Counted from the stretch's first letter, positions 8,446-17,132 are shown. The stretch: DNA of 32,956 nucleotides from an uncultured Sulfolobales archaeon (GCA_938083005.1 CALKCU010000046.1:1-32956); one strand, 5' to 3'. Notes: a model not told the origin generated them from the letters alone. Made by a program: numbers and translations.

Positions 8446-9300
8446 TTACCCCAGTTTGCGGACTCTCCAAGAGATCCGGCCGGTCTCGAGCTCGAGTTTG
8501 ATCGCCCTGGCTCTTCGCAGCTTTAGCTCCTTCGCCCTCGCGCTCCCGAGGTGCTCTGCTACAGAGGAGGAGAAGAAGGCGTGAGAGCCGTTCGAGCTCT
8601 CTGTGTATAGCTCGTAATACCTGAGAGCTCGTTGGACAGCCAGGGACCCTCGCTCTTTCTCGATTCTAGACAAGTACGAGTCGGATAAGTACGAGGTCGC
8701 GGAGACCAGCAGCCTCCTGCCGTCGTAGAGGGCGATGAGGGTGTTCATGGCGGTCTTGGTGTACTCGGCTGCCCCTCTCAGGGCCTCGACAAGCTCACCG
8801 ATGCTTAGGTCTCTCAGACGTCTGTACACGTACTCGCCGAGGTAGTAGGTGTCGGTGGTGTCTGCCAGCTTGCTCACTCCGAGCTCTTTGGAGAGCTCCT
8901 CAGAATCCATGAGGCCGTTGTGCGCTATCCACATTTCGAAGCCCTTCCAGCTGTAGTGGATCGGGTGAGTGTTCCACGTCCTGGCGGACCCCTCGGCAGC
9001 CCTCCTCGAGTGAACTATGAGCGCTCCAACCGCGACGTCCCGGGCGAGGTCCTCGAGGCTGTTCACCCCCTTCGGATCCTCGTAAACTGGCAGAGTCGTC
9101 CTGTAGTGCGCTGAGAGAGCTCTTCCGCTGCTTCTAACACCGATAAGGACATAGCCCCACCCATCACCATGCCCTTCGCACCTGCTACCCCCCCGCAGCT
9201 CCGTGAGTAGGGGGTCGCACCTACTGACCTCCACGAAGGCGTCGAGATACCTGGGGAGATCGGGCAAGTTCCTGCCCACCAGGGCCAGGAGTCTGCACAT
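8446..9300 (-). CDS. Class II glutamine amidotransferase (GATase_4, YafJ/EgtC-like)
   Basis: The protein (284 aa) begins MCRLLALVG, so removal of Met exposes Cys2 as the N-terminal nucleophile of an Ntn amidotransferase. Further family features are the GHGDGWGY block near 43-50, HSRRAAEG with the glutamine-site Arg, NTHPIHY and AHNGLMD, followed by TDTYYLGEYVYRRL. Such stand-alone proteins hydrolyse glutamine or a gamma-glutamyl compound; the acceptor is unknown. No synthetase or kinase partner is adjacent. A TATA box at 9331-9340 lies 35 nt upstream of the ATG. Confidence 0.9.
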   Translation of the reverse strand: MCRLLALVGRNLPDLPRYLDAFVEVSRCDPLLTELRGGSRCEGHGDGWGYVLIGVRSSGRALSAHYRTTLPVYEDPKGVNSLEDLARDVAVGALIVHSRRAAEGSARTWNTHPIHYSWKGFEMWIAHNGLMDSEELSKELGVSKLADTTDTYYLGEYVYRRLRDLSIGELVEALRGAAEYTKTAMNTLIALYDGRRLLVSATSYLSDSYLSRIEKERGSLAVQRALRYYELYTESSNGSHAFFSSSVAEHLGSARAKELKLRRARAIKLELETGRISWRVRKLG

Positions 9301-9330
9301 AGCGTCGCACCGAGTAAACAGTCCGCACTG

Positions 9331-9340
9331 CTATAAGACC
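9331..9340 (-). promoter_or_regulatory. TATA box for the glutamine amidotransferase gene
   Basis: The minus strand reads GGTCTTATAG, centred 35 nt before the ATG at 9300. Confidence 0.55.
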
Positions 9341-9367
9341 GCGCGGTAGCGTAGGCCGAGGAGAAGG

Positions 9368-9388
9368 AAAAACGAAGTTAGTTAAAAA
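9368..9388 (-). terminator. Poly-T terminator after the DUF5679 gene
   Basis: On the minus strand two T5 runs (9388-9384 and 9372-9368) follow the stop of the DUF5679 gene within 40 nt. T-rich tracts are the usual archaeal termination signal. Confidence 0.5.
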
Positions 9389-9404
9389 CGGGGTCTACTC
9401 TCTC

Positions 9405-9590
9405 TTAGGCCCTCTTCTTGCTCCCCATGAAGACGTATACCGTGGTGGCGCAGGCCGGGCAGGTGCCCCTAATAGCCCTCCTGCCGTTCTTCAGTATTAC
9501 CTCCTCGGGGCTCTTCAGCTCCTTCTTCGCTCTGCACTTCACGCAGAAGCCGGTTACAACTCCCTTGACGGGTCCCACGACTTGCGCCAT
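9405..9590 (-). CDS. DUF5679 zinc-ribbon protein
   Basis: This 61-aa protein has two CxxC knuckles (GFCVKC at about 15-19 and GTCPAC at about 43-47) separated by the typical DUF5679 centre SPEEVILKNGRRAIRG. The cysteines should hold one zinc. The domain is small and uncharacterised, and resembles zinc-binding repeats of topoisomerase I tails; DNA or RNA binding is a guess. It has its own TATA box at 9621-9630, 36 nt before the ATG, and terminator-like T runs after the stop, so it looks monocistronic. Confidence 0.88.
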   Translation of the reverse strand: MAQVVGPVKGVVTGFCVKCRAKKELKSPEEVILKNGRRAIRGTCPACATTVYVFMGSKKRA

Positions 9591-9620
9591 GGGTTTCTCC
9601 CGCGCGCTGATCCCATGGGA

Positions 9621-9630
9621 GCTTAAAAGG
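9621..9630 (-). promoter_or_regulatory. TATA box for the DUF5679 gene
   Basis: The minus strand reads CCTTTTAAGC, centred 36 nt before the ATG at 9590. Confidence 0.6.
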
Positions 9631-9680
9631 TTTCTTCTACGCGTGAGACGCTAAGCCTCGGTGGGTCCCAGCCGGCACGT

Positions 9681-9690
9681 TATATTTATA
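9681..9690 (+). promoter_or_regulatory. TATA box for the S-adenosylhomocysteinase gene
   Basis: TATATTTATA is centred about 38 nt before the GTG at 9724. It lies inside the longest possible reading frame (GTG at 9661), which argues that the real start is the later GTG. Confidence 0.7.
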
Positions 9691-9723
9691 CAGCTAGTCC
9701 CGGAGGTAGCTGGGGCAGATGGA

Positions 9724-10965
9724 GTGTTTAAGGTGAAGGACGCTACCCTCGCTCCCCAGGGGAGAGTTGCGATAGAGTGGGCCGAGAGAAACATGCCCGT
9801 CCTGGCTAGGATAGCGAGGGAGTTTAGAGAGACCAGGCCGCTGACCGGGGTTAGAGTGGGGGCCGTTCTCCACGTGACGAAGGAGACCGCCGTGCTCGTC
9901 AGGGCTCTGATGGCCAGCGGTGCCGATGTCTGGCTAGCAGCTTCGAACCCCCTCTCGACGCAGGACGATGTGGCGGCAGCCCTCGTCGAAGAGGGCGTCA
10001 ACGTCTTCGCCTGGCGGGGCGAGACCGAGGAGGAGTACTTCTGGTGCATAGAGCGGGTGGCGCGATCGGGTCCGGACGTGGTCATAGACGACGGAGGAGA
10101 CCTCCACGTCTTCCTCCACGAGAGGGCGCCCGAGATCGCTGAGAGGGTAGTTGGCGGGACTGAAGAGACTACTACCGGGGTCCTGAGGCTCAGAGCTCTC
10201 GAGAGAGCCGGGAGGCTCAGGTACCCGGTGATAGCGGTGAACGACTCTATGACCAAGTATCTCTTCGACAACAGGTACGGGACCGGCCAGTCTACGCTAG
10301 ACGGGATAATGAGGGCCACGAACGTGCTCATTGCGGGGAAGGTCGCCGTCGTGGCTGGCTACGGGTGGGTCGGCAGAGGGATAGCCGTGCGCGCCAAGGG
10401 CTTGGGTGCGAGGGTGGTCGTTACCGAGGTGGACCCTGTGAGGGCCCTCGAGGCGGTGATGGACGGCTTCGATGTGATGCCCATGTCCGAGGCAGCGAAG
10501 ATCGGGGACATATTCATCACGGCGACCGGAAACATAGACGTCATAAGGGCCGAGCACGTCCTCGCGATGAAGGACGGAGCCATACTCGCGAACGCCGGTC
10601 ACTTCAACGTAGAGATCAGCGTCCAGGAGGTGGAGAGCGTTGCGGTGTCGAAGAGGGTCGTTAGGAGCAACGTGACTGAGTACCTGCTTCCCAACGGGAG
10701 GAGGGTCTATCTCCTGGCCGAGGGTCGGCTGGTGAACCTGGTGGCCGCCGAGGGGCACCCCAGCGAGGTCATGGACCTGAGCTTCGCGAACCAGGCCCTA
10801 GCCGTGAAGCACTTGGTGGAGAACCGGGGCAAGCTGGGGGTGGGAGTCTACAAGCTGCCCGACGAGATAGACCGCGCTATAGCTAGAGTGAAGCTGGAGA
10901 CTATGGGCATAAGGATAGACTCTCTGACCGAGAAGCAGATCGAGTACTTAAGGTCTTGGAAGTAG
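9724..10965 (+). CDS. ahcY: S-adenosyl-L-homocysteine hydrolase (adenosylhomocysteinase)
   Basis: This cytosolic enzyme splits S-adenosylhomocysteine to adenosine and homocysteine, keeping methyltransferases free of product inhibition. Seen motifs: [58 protein letters not shown] (catalytic Lys and Asp region), then the NAD-binding GYGWVGRG, and a C-terminal block [16 protein letters not shown] start it at GTG 9724 (413 aa, protein [14 protein letters not shown]), because archaeal homologues begin at this point and a strong TATA box sits at 9681-9690. Methyltransferases in the window, such as the NOL1-type enzyme at 20420, would supply its substrate. Confidence 0.96.
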   Translation: MFKVKDATLAPQGRVAIEWAERNMPVLARIAREFRETRPLTGVRVGAVLHVTKETAVLVRALMASGADVWLAASNPLSTQDDVAAALVEEGVNVFAWRGETEEEYFWCIERVARSGPDVVIDDGGDLHVFLHERAPEIAERVVGGTEETTTGVLRLRALERAGRLRYPVIAVNDSMTKYLFDNRYGTGQSTLDGIMRATNVLIAGKVAVVAGYGWVGRGIAVRAKGLGARVVVTEVDPVRALEAVMDGFDVMPMSEAAKIGDIFITATGNIDVIRAEHVLAMKDGAILANAGHFNVEISVQEVESVAVSKRVVRSNVTEYLLPNGRRVYLLAEGRLVNLVAAEGHPSEVMDLSFANQALAVKHLVENRGKLGVGVYKLPDEIDRAIARVKLETMGIRIDSLTEKQIEYLRSWK

Positions 10966-10976
10966 GCAAGGGAGAT

Positions 10977-10988
10977 AAGAATATAACC
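10977..10988 (+). promoter_or_regulatory. TATA-like element before the DUF2070 gene
   Basis: AAGAATATAACC lies about 57 nt before the TTG start, further away than usual here. It implies a leader of about 30 nt, long enough to hold the AGGTGG ribosome-binding site at 11027-11032. Confidence 0.4.
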
Positions 10989-11038
10989 CGTAACCTCTAC
11001 AAAGAGGGTATAGCGAGACGACGGGCAGGTGGCTGCGG

Positions 11039-12751
11039 TTGGACGCTGAGGGCACGGTAAGCAGATACTACCGGCTGCTGACGCTCGCTCCGGGCAAGAG
11101 GGTCACCTCGCTGCTCTTGCTAGCGACGGTCCTGGCTACGCGCGCGCTGGCCACCTCCCTCCCGACCGGGGACGTCGGGGTGTACGTCAGCAACGCCGCT
11201 CTCTACATGCTGGAAGCCCTCCTCCTCGTGCTCCTGCTGACGCCCCTCAGGAGCACGCGAGTGTTCAACATCAAGAGGACCATCAACTTCGCAGCGAGCC
11301 TCCTCCTAATGACCCTGCCGGCTGAGGTGCTTTTGAGCAGGCTCGGGAGCTTAAGGGGAGTGGGGCTCTCGGCGGGCTCCGGCATAGCCCTCTTCGTGCT
11401 CTCAGGCCTCTACGAGCTCAGGGTCGCGGTTCCGTTCTCGATCCTCCCAGTTATGGCGGTGCCGCTAATCGGAGGGCTGGCTATAGGCTACGGCCTCCAC
11501 GAGCTTCTCGTTTCGGTGGCCTTCCTGGGGTTAGCGTCGCTAGCGATAGGCTCTCTAGTCCTCCACTCGGTCGAGCGCTTGGGGAGAAGCAAGGGGGTGT
11601 CCCCCCTCGGTTCCGCCAAGGCCTTCCTGAGGACCTGGCTCACGGGAGATCGGGGGCACCTCGAGGAGGCGGTACGGAGTCTCGGCGTGACCGATAGAGT
11701 GAGGATCAGGGCCCTAGTCTTTAGGAGAGAGCAGGACAAGCCGATAGCCCTGGTCTTCCCCGATATACACTTCGGTCCGTTCAGAGACGTGGGCTCGGCC
11801 CGCTTTCCGTATCTCCTGGAGGAGAGCCTGGGGCCCACCGTGGAGGCGTTCGTGTTCCACACTCCGGGGTCTCACGAGAGGAACCTAGCAACGTTCTCCG
11901 AGAGCTACGAGAAGGCCAAGGCCGTCGCCTCCTCCATCGCGAGCTACTACGGTCAGCTAGTGGGCTACGGCATGTGCAAACCGAGAGTCCTGAGGAACGG
12001 GGAGTGGGAGGCGTTCGTTCTCAGGGGTCCTACAGCCGCCGTCTTCTTCCTGACAAACACTCTGCGCGGGAGCGACGACCTGCCCTACGGCGTTTGGAAG
12101 ATGGTCGAGGAAGCTCTCGGAGGGGAGCGCGGGCTGAACCTGGTGGCCGTGGTGGATACGCACTCCGCCAAGGGCCCCCGCGTTGACAGCGAGGAAGAGC
12201 TCTCCGGCTTGGTGAAGAAGCTCGGGGGCGTCGGTGAGTGCGTTGAAGAGGAGATCTACGTAGGCTACGGCGAAGCCGTGGGGACGGGTTGTCGCGAGCT
12301 CTGCTACGATAAGGTGAAGGCGTTGGCGATACGCTTCAGCGACGGCGAGAGGTACGCTATCGTGTACCTCTACGGCAACAACGTGGACGCGCAAGCGAGG
12401 AGAGAGATAGTGAGCAGGCTAGAGCGCTTAGGCTATAGGAACCCAATCGTGGTTACCCCGGACGACCACAGCTGTGCTGCGTCGTTTAAGGAGAGACCCT
12501 ACTACGTAGTGTCCGGTTGTCCCGGTCTCTATGAGGCCGTAAACAGGGCGGTCGAGAGGGCCTCCGAGAGTGAAGCGAGGACCGACTACGTCACGATAGA
12601 GCACGTCTTTCACGATGCGGAGCTAGCCGGGTGGAACATCTGGAAGCTCGCGTCGCTCGTCGATGACCTGGGCAGAGTAGCTCTGCGCCTCTTCCTCGCG
12701 ATCGTGGTCTCGGTAAACCTCCTGGCGCTACCGCTAGTTTTAAGCTCCTAG
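11039..12751 (+). CDS. DUF2070 family membrane protein
   Basis: This 570-aa protein has about six membrane helices in residues 20-178, a soluble domain at about 200-540 and one last helix at 551-568. It matches the archaeal DUF2070 family, which has no assigned function. The soluble part carries conserved-looking acid/histidine motifs: FPDIHFGP (240-247), HTPGSHERN (274-282), VDTHSAKG (372-379), PDDHS (474-478) and EHVFHD (521-526). These look like metal ligands of a hydrolase active site (inference). The TTG start is supported by AGGTGG 6 nt upstream. It ends 26 nt before an HD phosphohydrolase gene in the same direction. Confidence 0.88.
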   Translation: MDAEGTVSRYYRLLTLAPGKRVTSLLLLATVLATRALATSLPTGDVGVYVSNAALYMLEALLLVLLLTPLRSTRVFNIKRTINFAASLLLMTLPAEVLLSRLGSLRGVGLSAGSGIALFVLSGLYELRVAVPFSILPVMAVPLIGGLAIGYGLHELLVSVAFLGLASLAIGSLVLHSVERLGRSKGVSPLGSAKAFLRTWLTGDRGHLEEAVRSLGVTDRVRIRALVFRREQDKPIALVFPDIHFGPFRDVGSARFPYLLEESLGPTVEAFVFHTPGSHERNLATFSESYEKAKAVASSIASYYGQLVGYGMCKPRVLRNGEWEAFVLRGPTAAVFFLTNTLRGSDDLPYGVWKMVEEALGGERGLNLVAVVDTHSAKGPRVDSEEELSGLVKKLGGVGECVEEEIYVGYGEAVGTGCRELCYDKVKALAIRFSDGERYAIVYLYGNNVDAQARREIVSRLERLGYRNPIVVTPDDHSCAASFKERPYYVVSGCPGLYEAVNRAVERASESEARTDYVTIEHVFHDAELAGWNIWKLASLVDDLGRVALRLFLAIVVSVNLLALPLVLSS

Positions 12752-12777
12752 ACCAAACGACTAACCGACGTGGGAGG

Positions 12778-14100
12778 ATGAGGCACTCGGTTATAATCAA
12801 GGACCCCATCTACGACTACATCAAGGTGTACGAACACGAGAGGTGCCTGATAGACACCGCCCCGCTCCAGAGGCTCAGGAGGATACTGCAGCTCCCGACG
12901 TCTCAGTTCGTCTACCCTTCGGCAACCCACTCGCGCTTCTCCCACTCGCTGGGCGTGATGCACGTAGCCGGAGTCTTCGCTGAGAGTCTCTACTCTGAAG
13001 ACATTGAGAAGTCGGAGGCTTTCAGGCTGTACGCCATCGCTCGATTGCTGGGGCTCCTCCACGACATCGGGCACGGGCCTTTCTCGCACACCTTCGAGGA
13101 CCACGTTCTCCTCCGCTACGGCCTGAACCACGAGGTGGTCGGGAGCAGGCTCCTCAGGGAGCACCCGGACACCGTTAGGTGCTTCGAGAGGGGCATCGAG
13201 AAGGGGTTCAACGTGACGGTGGAGCAGATCTCGAAAGCCCTGGAGGCCCCGGTGATGGAGGTGTGGCCCCTCCGCTCTAAGGTGGGTAGCTACAGCGAGA
13301 GCTCCCTGTACTACATCACCAAGGGGCCCTACAGCGCCGATATAATCGATTACCTACTCAGGGACTCCTACCACACCGGTGCGAACTACGGGCTCGGGCT
13401 CGACTGGACCAGACTCGCGTACCACTCCAGGGTAGTGGGCGACGCCGTGGCGCTGGAGTATAAGGCTCGCGACGTCCTGGACCACCTTCTCATAGCCAGG
13501 CTGTACATGTTCAAGACGGTCTACTACCACAAGACCTCCAGGGCCTTCGACAAGGTCTTAGGAGATATACTGCTAAAGGCCGAGCAGGCCCTCAGGATAC
13601 CCGAGGCTCTGGAGAACCTGGAGCTCTACGCCGAGCTGGACGACAGCTACGTCCTGGCGAACCCGGAGGTCAGGAAGCTGGAGGAGACGAGGTACGTGCT
13701 GCGGCGCGAGGTCCCCTACAAGCTGGTGTACGAGGTCATACAGCCCCTGGAGAAGATCTCCGCGGCCTTGATAAAGGTCGGGAAGAGCCTGCTCGAGAAC
13801 GTGGTCGGAGAGGTGTTCGCCAAGCTGACGGGCATCTCGGATTCCAGCGCCGTCTTCGTGGACAGCCCGAGGCTGCCGACCAACCCCATGTTCGAGGAGA
13901 CCGAGATAAGCATACTCAGGCCCGACGGGACCGTCGCGAGGACCCCCATAAGGGAGACTATCGCCGGGCTCATGCCCCACGAGGTGAGCTTCTTCCGCGT
14001 TTACCTCCACAGGAGGTACTCCGACTACCTAGAGAAGCTGAGAGCCCAGGTAGAGTCCCTCTTCGGCGAGTCGCCGATCTCCCTGCGACCGTTCTACTGA
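12778..14100 (+). CDS. HD-domain phosphohydrolase (COG1078, dGTPase/SAMHD1-like)
   Basis: This 440-aa protein shows the metal-binding H...HD...D pattern: His56 in RFSHSLG, His95-Asp96 in LLHDIGHG and an Asp in SADIIDYLLRD. Members of this group hydrolyse deoxynucleoside triphosphates or related phosphate esters and often assemble as tetramers; its own substrate is unknown. It follows the DUF2070 gene by 26 nt with GGAGG directly abutting the ATG, so the two are probably co-transcribed. A paralogue lies at 15839-17092. Confidence 0.93.
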   Translation: MRHSVIIKDPIYDYIKVYEHERCLIDTAPLQRLRRILQLPTSQFVYPSATHSRFSHSLGVMHVAGVFAESLYSEDIEKSEAFRLYAIARLLGLLHDIGHGPFSHTFEDHVLLRYGLNHEVVGSRLLREHPDTVRCFERGIEKGFNVTVEQISKALEAPVMEVWPLRSKVGSYSESSLYYITKGPYSADIIDYLLRDSYHTGANYGLGLDWTRLAYHSRVVGDAVALEYKARDVLDHLLIARLYMFKTVYYHKTSRAFDKVLGDILLKAEQALRIPEALENLELYAELDDSYVLANPEVRKLEETRYVLRREVPYKLVYEVIQPLEKISAALIKVGKSLLENVVGEVFAKLTGISDSSAVFVDSPRLPTNPMFEETEISILRPDGTVARTPIRETIAGLMPHEVSFFRVYLHRRYSDYLEKLRAQVESLFGESPISLRPFY

Positions 14101-14213
14101 GCGTCTCTACGCCGCACCTATCGGGACGACCTCCCGGGGGTGCCGTGACCGGGCTCCATCCAACGTTGAACGGCTATAGCGGTCCCGTGCGTAGCTAGAC
14201 GGAGTACCGACGG

Positions 14214-15302
14214 TCAGCTCACGTCCTCGAAGTCTAGCCTGAGCTTGCTTGCCATCTCGTACGCTCTCCTCAGCTCATCGCTACTCGGCCTACGCGCTAT
14301 GTCCGGGTACTTCTCCGGGTGCCTCAGGACCAGGTACTCGGGCCTGTACTGACCCATGACGTTGACCAGAGCCGCGGGGCAGTTCTCGGAGATCCACCTC
14401 AGGACGGGCTCGGTGCAGCAGTCGAGGTGGTTCGGCAGCACCAGGTGCCTTATCATTATGGGGTCGCCCCTCTCGCAGACCATTCTCAGGTTCCTCGAGA
14501 CGATGCTGAAGTAGTTTTTAACTAGGGAGAGGCGCGACGCGCACTGGTCGCTGCCGTACTTGAAGTCCGGGAGCCATATGTCTATCACGTCTAGGAGGAG
14601 CCTCATGGACTCCTCGGAGAGGTACATGTTGCTGTTCCAGAGCTGGGGCACGTTGCTCTTCACGTACTTGAGGGAGGAGAGTATCGTGTAGATGTTCGGC
14701 GTGGGCTCCCCCCCGACGTGGTTTATGTTCCTCGCTCCCTCGGACCTCAGGTAGTCCTGTATCGACGCTAGCTCCTCGGGGGTCGCCCTGATCCCGCTGA
14801 ACGGGTGCTCCTGGGATATGTCGTGGTTCTGGCAGAAAACGCACCTGAAGTTGCAGGAGCCGTAGAATATCGTCCCGCTCGGAACCAGGGGAGGCTCCTC
14901 CCCTATGTGGAGGAAGTAGGATGAAACGTACGCGTCGTCTGCTAGGCGGCAGAAGCCCCTAGAGCCCCGCAGCCTGTTGACCCCGCACCTCCACTCGCAG
15001 AAGCGGCACTGCTCCATGATTCTCTTGGCGATCTCTATCTTGACGTCGAGGTAGCTTACCGCCGGTCTATCGAGCTTCCTGAGTTCGTTGAGGGAGATCT
15101 TTAAGTTCCTGGCCTGGAGGAACAGCTTGTCGAACTCCCTCGAGAGACTCTCGTGGAGCTCCCAGAGCTCCCCCAGGCTCATCCTGTCCAGGTCGCCCGA
15201 GGCGCCCACGTACCCGGCCAGGAGGAACTTGGCTGGGGCCTTATTCACCATCACGTTGTAGTACCAGGAGAGCTTCTTCCTGACGACCTCGCTTCTCCAC
15301 AC
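14214..15302 (-). CDS. Radical SAM protein, PflX/PflA-like (COG1313)
   Basis: The 362-aa product has the radical SAM cluster motif CNFRCVFC (Cys150, 154, 157), which binds [4Fe-4S] and AdoMet, and glycine-rich VGGEPTP. An upstream set of cysteines (99, 102, 106, 118 in CRFCEWRC and GFC) suggests a second metal site, as in COG1313 proteins resembling pyruvate-formate-lyase activases. The glycyl-radical partner, if any, is not in the window. GTG 15302 is the first canonical start, but 13 further in-frame codons upstream (encoding IKYWEVFRPDSVT) look coding. They are preceded by GGTGG and a TATA box, so the true start may be ATC at 15341. Confidence 0.92.
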   Translation of the reverse strand: MWRSEVVRKKLSWYYNVMVNKAPAKFLLAGYVGASGDLDRMSLGELWELHESLSREFDKLFLQARNLKISLNELRKLDRPAVSYLDVKIEIAKRIMEQCRFCEWRCGVNRLRGSRGFCRLADDAYVSSYFLHIGEEPPLVPSGTIFYGSCNFRCVFCQNHDISQEHPFSGIRATPEELASIQDYLRSEGARNINHVGGEPTPNIYTILSSLKYVKSNVPQLWNSNMYLSEESMRLLLDVIDIWLPDFKYGSDQCASRLSLVKNYFSIVSRNLRMVCERGDPIMIRHLVLPNHLDCCTEPVLRWISENCPAALVNVMGQYRPEYLVLRHPEKYPDIARRPSSDELRRAYEMASKLRLDFEDVS

Positions 15303-15372
15303 GGTTACGGAATCGGGTCTGAAGACCTCCCAGTACTTGATCTACCCCACCAACACGGAGTGTTAGGGAGCC

Positions 15373-15386
15373 TCTTAAGCTTTAAG
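15373..15386. promoter_or_regulatory. Bidirectional TATA element (radical SAM gene / rimI)
   Basis: CTTAAGCTTTAAGC reads as a TATA-like box on both strands. It lies about 36 nt before the ATG at 15416 (plus) and about 38 nt before the putative ATC start at 15341 (minus). One symmetric element could serve both genes. Confidence 0.55.
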
Positions 15387-15415
15387 CTGCGAGTCCACCA
15401 CCGAGTCGGCGCTCG

Positions 15416-15868
15416 ATGTCTGCCTGCTCGATAAGGGAGTTCAGGAGGGAGGATCTCGAGAGGGTATGCGAGATAGAACTCAGGTCCTTCCCGGATCCCT
15501 ATCCGTGTCAGCTATTCCTCGTTTACCACTACCTCGCCCCGGATCTGTTCCTCGTAGCGGAGTGCGAGGGCAGAGTCGTTGGCTACTCCGTGGGCGTGGT
15601 AGAGGGAAGAGAGAAGGGCCACCTTATGTCCATTGCTGTGGACGAGGCCTATAGGGGTAGGGGGTTGGGCAGGGCCCTCATTAGGGAGTTCGAGTCCAGG
15701 GTCAGGGCGGCCGGAGCCTCCAAGGTGATCCTCGAGGTCTCGGTCAAGAACAGGGTGGCAATCTCTCTATACAAAAAGCTGAACTACAAGGTGGTCGGGA
15801 TCCTGCCCAACTACTACCCGAGTGGGGAGGACGCCTACCTAATGCTTAAAGAACTTAGCCAGGGCTGA
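15416..15868 (+). CDS. rimI: Protein N-terminal acetyltransferase, RimI/Ard1-like (GNAT)
   Basis: This 150-aa cytosolic GNAT enzyme transfers acetyl from acetyl-CoA to protein N-termini. The acetyl-CoA loop is RGRGLG (about 81-86), preceded by the strand GHLMSIAVDEAYRG. The C-terminal block NRVAISLYKKLNYKVVG and the tail NYYPSGEDAYLM are typical of archaeal RimI/Ard1. The last 30 nt overlap the 3' end of the convergent HD gene. It shares a promoter region with the divergent radical SAM gene. Confidence 0.93.
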   Translation: MSACSIREFRREDLERVCEIELRSFPDPYPCQLFLVYHYLAPDLFLVAECEGRVVGYSVGVVEGREKGHLMSIAVDEAYRGRGLGRALIREFESRVRAAGASKVILEVSVKNRVAISLYKKLNYKVVGILPNYYPSGEDAYLMLKELSQG

Positions 15869-17092
15869 CCTGACTTCCTCCTCGTATTCCGGGAGCGCGT
15901 AGAGCCTAACGAAGCAGACGCAGGGAGGCATGTACCTCATTATGCTCTCCTCCACCTCGACCACTCCGCGCTCCTCTCCCCCCACTAGCACTCTCGCTGG
16001 TCTCTCCGTGCTGTAGACTGGCAGCGTTTCGACGAAGAGAGCGACCTTGGGGGGGACCAGGGAAACCTCGGATTCCACGAATGCCTCGAGCTCGCGGGCT
16101 CGCGTGACGATCTCTCTCTCGCTCCAGCACATTCTGACATCGTTTACCACTGCCTTGTAGCCCCTCCTGCTGAGCAACTTCGACGCAAGGTCCTCGACGG
16201 CGGGCGAAAGCACTCTCCTCGCTAACGCGACGTTCAGTAGCCCGGACACTAGAGAGTCGTCCCACAGGTGATACACACCCTCCCGGATCGCTTTGAGTAT
16301 GCCGCTGAAGTTCATGTAGGTCTCCAGGAGGTCCCCCAGCTCCCGGTACTTCATGAGCTCAGAGTATACGTTCCTAAGCAGTATCTGGTACCCGGTGATC
16401 GTCTTGTGATAGTACACGGCTTTGTACATGTGTAGCCTGGCTACGTAGAAGCTCTCGAGGGCGTTCAAAGCCTTGAGAGGCACTACGATCCCCGAGCTGC
16501 CCGGGGACAGGAACGACACCAGCCTGTGGAGGTCTATCCTTCCGTACGCTACCCCGGTGTGGTACGCGTCCCTCGGTAGGTAGTCGAGCCTGTCGACGTC
16601 TATGTCGCTGGAGACCATATCGTTCAGCAGACTGGAGCCGCTCTTCCCTCGGAGTATCGAGACGACCTCGTTGGCGTCGATCCCGTGCTTCCTCATGACC
16701 TCGTTCAGCTCCGGGTCCTGGGTTACCACCGCCTCGACGAGATCCCCCCACTCCCTACCCCACAGCTCCATGAGGAGGGGCTCCAGGGAGTGGGAGTAGG
16801 GAGCGTGGGCTATGTCGTGGAGCAGCGCGCTCACCTTGACCAGCAGTACGTCGTCCTTGGTCATGAAGCCCTCCTCGCTCAGCCTTTGAGCGATAAGGCC
16901 CGCTATGTACATGGACCCGAGAGAGTGCGAGAACCTGGTGTGGGTAGCGCCCGGGTAGACGTACCACGCGAAGGGGAGCTGCCTGATCCTCCTCAGCCTC
17001 TGGAAGACCCTGGTGGATACGATGTCGCTGAAGACCCCGGCGAGCTTGACGTACCCGTGAAGCTCATCATAGACGTAGGCTATCTTCTCCAA
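15839..17092 (-). CDS. HD-domain phosphohydrolase (COG1078), second copy
   Basis: The 417-aa protein is a paralogue of the one at 12778: both share QRLRRI-QLP, YVYP-ATH-RFSHSLG and the HD motif. Ligands are His56, His92-Asp93 (LLHDIAHAP) and an Asp in DIDVDRLDYLPRDAYHTG. This one keeps the DVDRLDYL form found in typical bacterial relatives, whereas the other reads ADIIDYL. Predicted nucleotide phosphohydrolase of unknown substrate. The TTG start follows GGTGAG, and a TATA box at 17123-17132 lies 35 nt upstream. Its 3' end overlaps rimI by 30 nt. Confidence 0.92.
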   Translation of the reverse strand: MEKIAYVYDELHGYVKLAGVFSDIVSTRVFQRLRRIRQLPFAWYVYPGATHTRFSHSLGSMYIAGLIAQRLSEEGFMTKDDVLLVKVSALLHDIAHAPYSHSLEPLLMELWGREWGDLVEAVVTQDPELNEVMRKHGIDANEVVSILRGKSGSSLLNDMVSSDIDVDRLDYLPRDAYHTGVAYGRIDLHRLVSFLSPGSSGIVVPLKALNALESFYVARLHMYKAVYYHKTITGYQILLRNVYSELMKYRELGDLLETYMNFSGILKAIREGVYHLWDDSLVSGLLNVALARRVLSPAVEDLASKLLSRRGYKAVVNDVRMCWSEREIVTRARELEAFVESEVSLVPPKVALFVETLPVYSTERPARVLVGGEERGVVEVEESIMRYMPPCVCFVRLYALPEYEEEVRSALAKFFKH

Positions 17093-17122
17093 CTCACCGG
17101 CCCAGATTATTCTACGGGGAAG

Positions 17123-17132
17123 CCTATATACG
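17123..17132 (-). promoter_or_regulatory. TATA box for the second HD phosphohydrolase gene
   Basis: The minus strand reads CGTATATAGG, centred 35 nt before the TTG at 17092. Confidence 0.55.

Noticed and set aside
9661-9723. N-terminal extension of S-adenosylhomocysteinase
   Set aside because: It contains the TATA box, and homologues start near the GTG at 9724.
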